In this document: positions 1-8,700 of the stretch, in pieces
How positions within the stretch are numbered: position 1 is the stretch's first letter
Layout of the letters: each line of letters begins with the position of its first letter
Assembly: GCA_009838175.1 (NCBI GenBank)
Contig: VXSB01000020.1
Location: 1 to 56,504 of the forward strand
Length of the DNA: 56,504 nucleotides
DNA from: Chloroflexota bacterium
GTDB taxonomy: Bacteria > Chloroflexota > Dehalococcoidia > Lucifugimonadales > Lucifugimonadaceae
Direction: 5' to 3'
The notes under the pieces: model-generated
Database searches by the model: none
The model's input: the letters and a program-made list of their open reading frames with translations, nothing else
Told to the model about the DNA's origin: nothing
Made by a program: the position numbers and the translations under genes

Positions 1-318
1 CGGCTCCACGTGAGGTCTCCCGGCCCTTGGCACGACGATTGTCGGCTGGCTCGCTTTGCGACGCGGGACTGACGCGTCGCGCTCCGGGAACTGTGCCTCC
101 CACGCTTCGGCACGGACCCTCCCAGCCTTGCACCGGACTGCCGGTCCGATGAGGGACGCCGCCGGAGGACGCAAAGACGCCGCGGCTCGGCGCGATGGTC
201 GATCGCGCTTTCGCTGCCGTTTTGCCTTCTGTCCTCACGTATGTCTCCCTGTGGCCGCTCGGGTCGGGGGTCTGCACACGTCTGCGCAGCACTGTTTCGA
301 TCCGTCGATCTGCTTTTT
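1..318 (-). other. GC-rich, hairpin-rich region at contig edge; possible structured RNA or leader
   Basis: No convincing coding region is seen. Open frames cross this stretch on both strands, but they look like chance frames in GC-rich DNA. Read on the minus strand, it lies directly downstream of a consensus-like promoter at 319-346. The would-be transcript holds several short perfect hairpins. The clearest pairs 58-65 with 73-80 (8 bp, 7-nt loop). Others are ACCGG-CAGT-CCGGT and GTGCC...GGCAC. GC content is visibly higher than in the neighbouring genes. It could be a structured RNA, the 5' leader of a gene beyond the edge, or part of a mobile element. I could not match it to tmRNA, RNase P RNA or rRNA by eye. 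Confidence 0.3.
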
Positions 319-346
319 ATATTACAACATATGTTGCTGTTGTCAA
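319..346 (-). promoter_or_regulatory. Outward-facing sigma70-type promoter with palindrome in spacer
   Basis: On the minus strand a perfect -35 TTGACA (341-346) is followed after 16 bp by -10 TAATAT (319-324). The spacer holds the perfect 12-bp palindrome CAACATATGTTG (325-336), a plausible operator. The promoter points off the left edge of the window. The same arrangement recurs at 56433-56460, pointing off the right edge. Confidence 0.55.
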
Positions 347-545
347 GCGGGAGTTGTCTGAACCGGGGATTGAGGGATTGGTGGGATGCGCCCCCGCCCT
401 TTTGTCCCGTCTCACCCTCTCCCTGACCCTCTCCCGTCGAGGGAGAGGGGATTGCTGTTCGCACCGTCGCCCCGGGCATCCCCCGCTCGCGTCGCTGCGC
501 TTGCTCGCGCCCCCTTACGCTGCGCGAAGGGGGCGTGTGGCCATC
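347..545 (-). repeat. Modular intergenic hairpin repeat, copy 1
   Basis: The core is a perfect 9-bp stem, CCCTCTCCC (427-435) with GGGAGAGGG (441-449). On the minus strand it is followed by a G-rich arm of the type TCAGGGAGAGGGTGA, then a GGGACAAAAGGGCGGGGG-like segment and GGTTCAGACA next to the promoter at 319-346. On its other side lies a CCCCTTCGCG/CGTAAGGGG-type hairpin module near 487-540, shared with the copy at 54311-54430. Sister copies are at 2340-2500, 50700-50798, 51886-51945, 54311-54430, 55655-55825 and 56255-56462. No protein is encoded. Confidence 0.8.
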
Positions 546-617
546 GCCTCGCTTTCGTCCCCGTTCACGCTCGGCCCCGTATCGTGGTAAGGGCCGGGCG
601 GGTATGACGTAAGTGGT

Positions 618-631
618 GCCCTCGCTAGGGC
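618..631. terminator. Weak hairpin downstream of the HtrA-like gene
   Basis: GCCCT-CGCT-AGGGC forms a short perfect stem about 20 bp beyond the stop codon of the minus-strand protease gene. There is no clear T-tract, so termination is only a possibility. Confidence 0.25.
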
Positions 632-649
632 GGGGTTGAATGTGGGTAT

Positions 650-2047
650 TTAGTTGAAGCGATCGCCCCAGGAGCCGAGTGTGAGGCTGATGGGGACGGT
701 GTCGCCGTCGCGCAGTACTTCGATCACGATCTCATCGCCTGGGGATGTGTTGAGCATTATGTAGCTTCGCAAGTCGTAAAGGTTGTCGATCTTTACGTTG
801 TCGATTCGGACGATGATATCGCCGTCGCCTTTGGGGCTGTAACGACTGAAGCTCTGAAATCCGGATGATGAAGATGTAAAGGTTCCGGTGTCGGAACGAA
901 TGCCGGCTTCATCGGCTGGTCCATCTGGGGAGACCGCGGTTACAAGCAACCCGCGTTGGTCTTCTTCGAGATTCAGTTCTTCTGCCCATGCGCGAGTGAC
1001 GACGCGGGACGAGATTCCGATCAAGGGGTATTCGTGGACCCCTTCTTCAATCAGACTATTCACAACGCGCCTAACGAGGTTTATGGGCGTAGCAAAACCT
1101 ACTCCGCTGTTGGTACTGGTCAGGCTGCGGATCTGGGTGTTGACGCCGATGACTTCACCCGCGCTGTTGAGCAAGGGTCCGCCGGAATTCCCGGGGTTCA
1201 TGTCGGCGTCAGTTTGGATGACGGCAGGGATCGGCATCGTGCTGGTATCGGCCAGTATGGATCGAGAGAGCCCGCTGATGATGCCGTGAGTCATCGAGAA
1301 TGCTTGGTCGATTCCAAACGGGTGTCCTAGTGCGATGGCGGTCATTCCGGGTTTAAGGTCAGCACTGTCGCCAATAGGAAGAGGGTCTGATACGTTCGCT
1401 CTGGCGTCGATTTTGAGGACTGCGATGTCGGATACCGGGTCGCCACCGACGAGTTCGGCTTCGAATTGCTCGCCGTCGAAGGTCTCCACGATGATGGTAG
1501 TCGGAGTGACGAAACTGGTTGTCGGACGCACAACGTGGTAGTTGGTGACGATGTGTCCCTCGTCGTCCCAGAACCAACCGGCGCCAGTGCCGCTGGCGGG
1601 CAATAGGGTGTTTCCCAAGTTGATGAGGACGACGCCGGAGATGGAATCTTCCCAGATCTCCGTCAGTCGGTATTCCCAATCAGCCCGTTCCATTGAGGCG
1701 AGGGCTTCGATCGCTTCGCTGTTTTCTTCATCGCTAACCAGATCGCTGATTGGGACGCCGTCGATGTTGTCCTCATCGGTGTGGAGTATCGTCAGTGCGT
1801 CGCCTGTGGCGAGTGCATCGGCCGGGGCAATTTCTATGCCCTCAGCGTCGTCGGATTGCGGAACTATGTTGGCCATACCGACGGCTTCGTTGCTGGTTGC
1901 CTCGGCGGTCTTTAAGAAAGCTGTTTCCGAGGCAGGTTCGGTCGATTCAGAAACGTTGGTAGCTTCGGAGGATGTGCAAGCGATCGCGACTACCGCGAGT
2001 GCAAAGGCAGGAATCAAAGCCAAGGTTTTGTGAGGTGTGTTTTTCAT
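650..2047 (-). CDS. htrA: HtrA/DegP-like trypsin-fold serine protease, lipoprotein, with PDZ domain
   Basis: 465 aa envelope protease of the HtrA (S1C) family, which degrades or refolds misfolded extracytoplasmic proteins. A hydrophobic signal of about residues 8-23 ends in V-A-I-A-C, so Cys24 is a likely lipidation site. A low-complexity acidic linker runs to about 130. The catalytic triad is visible: His171 (NYHVV), Asp207 (SDIAVLKID) and Ser288 (NPGNSGGP). A PDZ domain spans about 350-460. It carries a Ser/Phe-rich insertion (about 395-417) not usual in the PDZ core. The ATG start has only a weak ribosome site. The gene stands alone between repeat-filled gaps, downstream of nadE on the same strand but 438 bp away. 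Confidence 0.93.
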   Translation of the reverse strand: MKNTPHKTLALIPAFALAVVAIACTSSEATNVSESTEPASETAFLKTAEATSNEAVGMANIVPQSDDAEGIEIAPADALATGDALTILHTDEDNIDGVPISDLVSDEENSEAIEALASMERADWEYRLTEIWEDSISGVVLINLGNTLLPASGTGAGWFWDDEGHIVTNYHVVRPTTSFVTPTTIIVETFDGEQFEAELVGGDPVSDIAVLKIDARANVSDPLPIGDSADLKPGMTAIALGHPFGIDQAFSMTHGIISGLSRSILADTSTMPIPAVIQTDADMNPGNSGGPLLNSAGEVIGVNTQIRSLTSTNSGVGFATPINLVRRVVNSLIEEGVHEYPLIGISSRVVTRAWAEELNLEEDQRGLLVTAVSPDGPADEAGIRSDTGTFTSSSSGFQSFSRYSPKGDGDIIVRIDNVKIDNLYDLRSYIMLNTSPGDEIVIEVLRDGDTVPISLTLGSWGDRFN

Positions 2048-2246
2048 AGCGCGTGTAAATTTTCTGTCTGTTGCTGATTAAAACATCGGCAACGATTCGT
2101 CGTTTGGGAGTTGAGGGACACAGTGACGCCACTTCTGGCGTGTGCTGGGTTTCCTCTTGTGAGGGATTACGCAGATACCAAACGAAACGGATTTACTTGC
2201 AGTAGAGCCCGGTTACACAGAGTATCGCATTGGGTCAGGACGATCA

Positions 2247-2279
2247 GCCTCCCCCTAACCCCTCCTGAAGGAAGGGGGA
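2247..2279 (-). repeat. Second intergenic repeat family (CTTCAGGAGGGG-TTAGGGGGAGGC), copy 1
   Basis: Read on the minus strand: CCTTCCTTCAGGAGGGG followed by TTAGGGGGAGGC. It matches the copy at 55619-55650 in the opposite orientation. The design (hairpin, then a YTAGGG-type G-rich tail) resembles the main repeat family, suggesting related elements. A similar degenerate piece follows at about 2300-2325. The rest of 2048-2340 shows nothing recognisable. Confidence 0.65.
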
Positions 2280-2339
2280 TTTACGGCGGCATGTCGCTTT
2301 TCCTGAGGGAGGAGAACCCTAGGGGCATGCCAGTCTAGA

Positions 2340-2500
2340 AGGGGCTTGGGATCGGTGGGATTTGCCCCTCCCTTTTGCCCCATCTCACCCTCACCCTGAC
2401 CCTCTCCCATCAAGGGAGAGGGGATTGCCGTTCACACGGCTACCCCGGCATACTCCACAGAGCGGGGGAAGCTGTGCTGGCTGTTTTACGAAGGGCGCCA
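2340..2500 (-). repeat. Modular intergenic hairpin repeat, copy 2 (overlaps the nadE 3' end)
   Basis: Core stem CCCTCTCCC (2400-2408) with GGGAGAGGG (2414-2422). On the minus strand it is followed by TCAGGGTGAGGGTGAG and a GGGGCAAAAGGGAGGGGC segment. The opposite side carries the CCCTTCGTAAAAC module found also at about 56268-56283. That module runs into nadE, whose stop codon lies inside it. Confidence 0.75.
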
Positions 2501-4210
2501 ACGGGAGGCGATTGGCATGCGGCGGTCGCGTCCGAAAGCGAGGCCGGTGATCTTCACTCCGGGAGGCGCCTGTCGACGTTTGTACTCATTGCGGTCCACC
2601 ATCTGGATAATGCGCGTTGCAATTTCCAAGTCAATATCTGTTTCAGCGAGAATCTCTTCGCTGGAAAGGCGATCCTCGACATAGGCTTTCAGTAATGGAT
2701 CCAACTCCTCGTAATCGGGGAGGGAATCGACATCGAGTTGATCGGGTCGTAGTTCAGCGCTGGGCGGTTTGTCGATCACCGATTGGGGGATAGGCGGACT
2801 ATCGTCGATGCTGTTGCGGTAGCGAGCGAGTTCGTAGACCATCTGTTTGGGGACGTCTTTGATCACTGCGAAGCCGCCAGCCATATCGCCATAGAGCGTT
2901 GCGTACCCAGTGGCCATCTCCGATTTGTTGCCCGTAGTGAGGACTATCCAGCCGAATTTGTTGGCTATAGTCATCATTACGTTGCCGCGGATGCGAGACT
3001 GGACGTTTTCCTCGGCGGTGTTGGCGGCAGTGCCGTGGAATGCTTCTGCAAGCATGCCTTCGAACGCGGCATGGGCTGGTTCAATCGGAACGCGCCAGAG
3101 CGGGATACCCAATCGATCGGCGAGGTCTTGGGCGTCGATGAGACTGCCTTCAGAGGAGTATCGTGACGGCATCGCCACACCGACGATGTTTTCTGGCCCA
3201 ATAGCATCGGCGGCGATGCAGGCGACGATGGATGAATCGATTCCGCCAGACAACGCGATCGCGACTTTTTCGAAACCCGTCTTGCGGATGTAGTCGCGCG
3301 TCCCAAGCGTTAAAGCAGAATAGACCTCGGAAATATCGTCTTTCAACTCTGTGTTCGGTGCTGATATCGATGTTTTCTCAATCGTTGAGAACCGGGGCGA
3401 GGGAATCCTAACTAGATCGTCTTGCGTTTTAGGTCCTTTGAACTCGATATCGGTTTCGGGCACCTCGATATCGATCGCAGTCACCGCTTCTTTGAATCTT
3501 GGGGCGATGGCCAGCGCCTTCCCATCCGGTCCAGCGAAGATGCTTGATCCATCGAAAACAAGCTCGTCTTGTCCGCCTACTTGGTTGGTGTAGACGGCGT
3601 ATGCGGCATGTCTGGCGGCGAGCCCGGCAACTAGGTCGATGCGAGTTTGTAACTTCCCGACCTCGTAAGGCGATGAGTTAAGCGTAAGGATCAGTTTCGC
3701 TCCAGCGACACATTGCGCGTCGCCGGGTCCGGGGTTTACCCAGATGTCTTCGCATATGTTGACGCCGACTGGGACTCCATTTACGTCGACGATTTGGCAT
3801 TTGGTGCCGGGTGTGAAGTACCGTAGTTCGTCGAAGACTCCATAGTTGGGGAGTTGATTCTTGTGGTAGATGGCGACCAGTTTGCGATCCACGACGATTG
3901 CGGCGGCGTTGTAGATGTGCTTGATGTTGCCGTTTCGATCTTCGTCGAAATCGACGATCCCGATCATGGCGGCGATGCCGGCGCATCTATCCACGAGGTC
4001 GTCTAAGGCGCAGCGATTGGTGCGTACAAAGTGTTGCGATAGCAGCAGGTCTTCTGGGGGATATCCGGTGATCGAAAGTTCCGGGAAGGCGACGATATCT
4101 GCTCCGATGCTTCTGGCTTCATCGATGGCGTCGGCGATCAGACCGCAGTTTCCGGAGATATCTCCAACGGTGGTGTTGATCTGGGCAGAGGCGACTCTGA
4201 TCGAGTTCAT
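2486..4210 (-). CDS. nadE: Glutamine-dependent NAD+ synthetase
   Basis: 574 aa. It performs the last step of NAD biosynthesis, amidating nicotinate adenine dinucleotide with ammonia released from glutamine. The N-terminal nitrilase-type glutaminase (about 1-260) shows the Glu44 (FPELSITGYPPEDLL), Lys117 (YHKNQLPNYGVFDE) and Cys153 (NICEDIWV) triad. The C-terminal synthetase domain has the ATP pyrophosphatase loop SGGIDSS (321-327) and the TTGNKSEMATGYATLYGDM signature. The last few residues (after GRDRRMPIAS) and the TAA stop fall in an intergenic repeat, so the extreme C-terminus looks remodelled. It lies 68 bp downstream of gltD on the same strand and could be co-transcribed with the glutamate genes. 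Confidence 0.96.
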   Translation of the reverse strand: MNSIRVASAQINTTVGDISGNCGLIADAIDEARSIGADIVAFPELSITGYPPEDLLLSQHFVRTNRCALDDLVDRCAGIAAMIGIVDFDEDRNGNIKHIYNAAAIVVDRKLVAIYHKNQLPNYGVFDELRYFTPGTKCQIVDVNGVPVGVNICEDIWVNPGPGDAQCVAGAKLILTLNSSPYEVGKLQTRIDLVAGLAARHAAYAVYTNQVGGQDELVFDGSSIFAGPDGKALAIAPRFKEAVTAIDIEVPETDIEFKGPKTQDDLVRIPSPRFSTIEKTSISAPNTELKDDISEVYSALTLGTRDYIRKTGFEKVAIALSGGIDSSIVACIAADAIGPENIVGVAMPSRYSSEGSLIDAQDLADRLGIPLWRVPIEPAHAAFEGMLAEAFHGTAANTAEENVQSRIRGNVMMTIANKFGWIVLTTGNKSEMATGYATLYGDMAGGFAVIKDVPKQMVYELARYRNSIDDSPPIPQSVIDKPPSAELRPDQLDVDSLPDYEELDPLLKAYVEDRLSSEEILAETDIDLEIATRIIQMVDRNEYKRRQAPPGVKITGLAFGRDRRMPIASRWRPS

Positions 4211-4278
4211 TTCCGCGTTGTCACCTCGTAATGGTGCGGATTTGGACGGACGCCGCGTCGTTGTGCGTGGCCGTCAGA

Positions 4279-5757
4279 TTAGGCGTAAGTAGGGATCGCT
4301 GGACGGGCATATCCGCGCACCGTGGGAAGCGACGATTTTCCTGATAGGTAAAGATCAACATCTCGTGCGCATTGCCTGCCGTTCGCGATGGCATGAACGA
4401 CGAGCGATTGTCCTCTTTGCATGTCGCCGCAGGCAAAGACCTTGTCGATGCTGCTCTCCAAGTTAGCACCTGTTTTGACATTGCCAAAGGCATCGTATTC
4501 GACCTCAAGGTCGTCAAGTAAACCTTCGTGTTGCGGGTGCACGAAGCCCATTGCGAGGAACACGATGTCGGCCGGTATTGTGAACTCGGAACCTGGAATC
4601 TCTACCATGCGTGGACGCTGTCCGTCTTCGAACACCCAATCAACACGTACGCATTCCAAGTGTGTAACGTTCCCTTCGGCACCTACGAAGCGCTTGGTCA
4701 TGATGTTGTAGTCGCGCTTGCCGCCCTCTTCATGGGCCGATGAGGTGCGGAAGATCTGGGACCAATCGGGCCAAGGGTTGGTGCGCGAGCGACGTTCAGG
4801 TGGTCGAGGTAGCAGTTCGAGTTGAACGATGTTTTTCGCGAACTGTCGATGTGCGGTGCCCAAACAGTCGGCGCCGGTGTCGCCGCCGCCGATTATCACG
4901 ACGTGTTTGTCTTCGGCGGTCAGGGTCTCTTCCGGGGAGAATTCTTGACCTCGCAGGCGTCGGTTCTGTTGCGTGAGGTAATCCATAGCGAAGTGGATTC
5001 CGTCGAGATCGCGTCCTTCAATCGGGAAGTCACGCGGGACCGTCGAGCCGCCTGCCAAAACGATGGCGTCGTTGGCTTCAAGCAGATCGGACGCTGTGAT
5101 GTCCACGCCGACATCGATGCTGGTTTGGAACGTGACGCCTTCATCGCGCATCTGCTGCAAACGGCGTTCGACCACGGATTTTTCGAGTTTGAATTCAGGG
5201 ATGCCTAGTGCAAGGAGTCCGCCGAGATATTCGTTTCGCTCGTAGACGGTAACAGTGTGTCCGGCGCGGTTCAATTGTTGCGCTGCCGCGAGACCGGCGG
5301 GACCGGAACCGACGACGGCAACCGTTTTGCCGGTGCGGTGATCGGGCAGTTCCGGTACTATCCAACCCTCTTGCCAGGCACGCTCGGAGATCTGCTTCTC
5401 GATCATCTCGATAGTTACGGGCTCCATATTTATGGAGAGCGTGCAAGCCGCTTCACAAGGCGCGGGGCAGATACGGCCGGTGAATTCCGGGAAGTTGTTG
5501 GTGGCGTGAAGGCGGGAGATCGCTTCTTGCCAATCGCCGAGATAGACGAGATCGTTCCATTCTGGAATCAGGTTTCCGAGGGGGCATCCGTCATTGCAGA
5601 ACGGGACGCCGCAGTCCATGCATCGAGCCGCTTGTTGACGCGACGCGGTTTCGTCCCACTTGAGGTAGATCTCTCGCCAGTCGTTTAGCCGTTCGCGTTG
5701 ATCGCGACGCGGCATGGGTACGCGTTCGAACTCTTTGAAACCGCTCGTGCTGCCCAT
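4279..5757 (-). CDS. gltD: Glutamate synthase (NADPH) small subunit
   Basis: 492 aa FAD-dependent beta subunit of GOGAT. It takes electrons from NADPH and passes them through 4Fe-4S clusters to the large subunit. Cluster cysteines are visible at 46, 49, 54 and 58 (CMDCGVPFCNDGC) and at 97, 101 and 105 (CPAPCEAAC). An FAD-binding GSGPAG lies at 150-155, a second dinucleotide fold in IIGGGDTGADC, and the C-terminal FAD segment in CGDMQRGQSLVV. It begins 6 bp after gltB stops, so the two are almost certainly co-transcribed and coupled. Confidence 0.96.
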   Translation of the reverse strand: MGSTSGFKEFERVPMPRRDQRERLNDWREIYLKWDETASRQQAARCMDCGVPFCNDGCPLGNLIPEWNDLVYLGDWQEAISRLHATNNFPEFTGRICPAPCEAACTLSINMEPVTIEMIEKQISERAWQEGWIVPELPDHRTGKTVAVVGSGPAGLAAAQQLNRAGHTVTVYERNEYLGGLLALGIPEFKLEKSVVERRLQQMRDEGVTFQTSIDVGVDITASDLLEANDAIVLAGGSTVPRDFPIEGRDLDGIHFAMDYLTQQNRRLRGQEFSPEETLTAEDKHVVIIGGGDTGADCLGTAHRQFAKNIVQLELLPRPPERRSRTNPWPDWSQIFRTSSAHEEGGKRDYNIMTKRFVGAEGNVTHLECVRVDWVFEDGQRPRMVEIPGSEFTIPADIVFLAMGFVHPQHEGLLDDLEVEYDAFGNVKTGANLESSIDKVFACGDMQRGQSLVVHAIANGRQCARDVDLYLSGKSSLPTVRGYARPAIPTYA

Positions 5758-5763
5758 TTCCGT

Positions 5764-8700
5764 TTAAACCGTTCGGCCAGCCAAGACCGGTTCAGAAACC
5801 GCACCGCCGTTGCGCGAGAACTCAACCTCATCTGGGACGAGCGCGAGCTTCGCCTCTTCCCGTTCTAGCAAGATACGGGCGTAGTCGCGCGGCATGACCT
5901 TCTTGAATTGATGGACAGCCGCATCCCAGTTTGCCAGCACTCCGGCGGCGACGGAGCTGCCGGTCCATTTCAGATGGTTCTCGATCATCGCTTTGACTTC
6001 TTCGGCATCTTCTGAATTCGGCTGAAGGGGTGACAGATCAGCCATGCCGTCGTTGAAGCGATGTTCAAATGTGTTGTCACGGTCCCAGACATACGCGACG
6101 CCGCCGCTCATGCCTGCACCAAAGTTGCGGCCGGTTTCGCCTAGCACGACTACACGCCCGCCGGTCATGTATTCGCAACCGTGGTCGCCGATTCCTTCGA
6201 CGACGGCGTGAACCGCGCTGTTTCGAACGCAGAAGCGTTCGCCAGCTAGACCTCTGATATATGCCTCGCCACCAGTTGAGCCATAGAGTGCCACATTGCC
6301 GATGATGATGTTCTCTTCGGGGGCGAATTTGGCATCTTCTGGGGGAACGATCACGAGTCGACCGCCGGAGAGTCCTTTGCCGAAATAGTCGTTGGCATCA
6401 CCGAAGACTTTGAACGTGACACCTTTGACGACCCATGCGCCGAAGCTCTGACCGGTTGATCCTTTGAATGTGATATTGATCGAGCCGTCGGGCAGTCCTT
6501 TGCGACCGTATTTCATGGAGATGCGACCGCTCATCATTGCGCCTACGGTTCGGTTACGGTTGCGAATTTCGAGTGTCTCGTCGACGGTTGTGGTGCCGCC
6601 GTCTTCGATGGTCTGTTCAGTTAACTCGATCAGTTTGTGGTCGAGCGCAAGTTCGAGCGCGTGGTCTTGCTCGGTGCACTGATAGGCGTGGTCGCCTTCT
6701 AACGGATGTGAGTTGACCAAGATGCGGGAGAGATCTAACGACTTCGCCTTGAAGTGATCTACGTCGTCACGTTGCTTGAGCATATCGGCGCGACCGATCA
6801 TCTCATTAACCGTTCGGAATCCCATCTCTGCCATACGGTTTCGCAACTCTTCGGCGAGCATAGTGAAGTAGTTAACGACCGCCTCGGGAGTCCCGGCAAA
6901 CTTGGCTCGCAATTCGGGGTCTTGTGTGGCGACGCCGACGGAGCATGTGTTCAGGTGGCACTTGCGTAACATGATGCAACCCATCGTAATCAGGGCAGCG
7001 GTCGCAACGCCCCACTCGTCTGCACCTAGCAACGCGGCGATCGCGACGTCGCGGCTGGTCTTGATCTGACCATCCGTCTGCACCACTATCCGATCTCGCA
7101 GGCCGTTTGCGACGAGCACCTGCTGGGTTTCGCTTACCCCAAGCTCCCACGGTATGCCCGCATGCTTGATCGATGACAGCGGTGAAGCGCCGGTTCCACC
7201 GGAATCACCGGAGATAAGGACCACATCGCCTTTGCCTTTGGAAATTCCCGCAGCGATGATTCCTACTCCGGATCTGGCGACGAGTTTCACGTGTACCCGC
7301 GCATCAGGGTTGACGTTCTTGAGGTCGTGAATCAGCTGTGCGATGTCTTCGATGGAGTAGATGTCGTGATGCGGCGGAGGCGAGATCAGTTCCACGCCGG
7401 GGGTGGTTCGCCGAATCGACGCGATGTATTCGCTGATCTTGTGGCCCGGTATCTCGCCGCCTTCACCTGGCTTGGCTCCCTGCGCCATCTTGATCTGGAG
7501 ATCTTTGGCGTTCACCATGTATTCGGTGGTGACACCGAACCTGCCTGATGCGACCTGCTTAACCGCAGAATTGCGAGAATCGGGGATGTCGAATGGCACA
7601 TAGCGCGTGTCGTCTTCGCCACCCTCGCCAGTGTTGCTTCGTGCTCCGATACGGTTCATCGCGATGGCAAGCGTTTCGTGTGCCTCGCGGGATATTGATC
7701 CGAGAGATATGGCACCGGTGGCGAATCGGGGCAATATGCTGTTGACCGACTCGACTTCGTCCAACGGTATCGGATCGAATTTGCTCTCATCAAAATCGAG
7801 CATCTGCCTGAGCGCGATGTAACCTTCAGGCTCTTCGTCAGCTGCATCTTCAAACTGCTTGTAGATTGTCTTGCTGTTGAGCGTCGAGGCGGTCTGAATG
7901 AGGGATATGGTCCTCGGATTCCACATGTGCGGCTCGCCGGTAGCGCGCCACATGTAGTACCCGCCGAGGTCTAAGCGAAGGTTGGAAGGAATCTCGTGCT
8001 GGGGATACGCCCGTACGTGGTTGGCAATCGCATCAGCAGCGATTTCTTCGAGACCGATGCCGCCGATCCGCGAGTTGGTCCAGGTGAAGTACTCGTCGAT
8101 CAGGTCTTGAGATAGTCCCAATGCCTCGAAAATCTGCGCTCCTAGATAGCCCTGCAGCGTTGAAATGCCCATCTTGGACATCGTCTTGAGCACACCTTCT
8201 TCTGAGGCTTTCCGGTAGTTTTCCTCGGCAATGTCCTGTTGTGGCATCGTGCCGTCGCTCGCGACCGATTCACGGATGGACGCTAAAGACTCAAGTGCAA
8301 GGTATGGATTGATACCACTGGCTCCGTAGCCGTAAAGCAAGGCGAAATGGTGGACTTCTCGCGGTTCGCCTGATTCGACCATGATGTCGGCTTGAGTACG
8401 CGTCTTTTCGCGAATCAGGTGATGGTGGACAGCAGCAGTCGCGAGAAGTGATGGGATGAAAGAGTTTTCCGAGTCGACACCCCGGTCAGACAATATGAGA
8501 ACGGTGTAGCCATTCTCGATTGCATCGGAGGCTTCGCGACGAATTCGGTCGAGCGCCGATTTAAGTCCTTGAGCACCCTCAGTAACCGGGAAAAGTGTCG
8601 AGATCGTGATCGCTCGGATACTAGCGTTGGTAGATTCCTTGATCCGCGCTAGATCCGCGTTGCGAAGTATCGGGTGGTCGACGCGGAGGAGGCGAGCGTG

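Noticed and set aside
1-318. tmRNA, RNase P RNA or rRNA fragment
   Set aside because: Conserved core segments of these RNAs could not be recognised on either strand.
56-607. Several overlapping plus-strand open frames of 60-130 codons
   Set aside because: They cross repeat DNA and a GC-rich hairpin region, lack ribosome sites, and have biased Arg/Ser/Ala composition.
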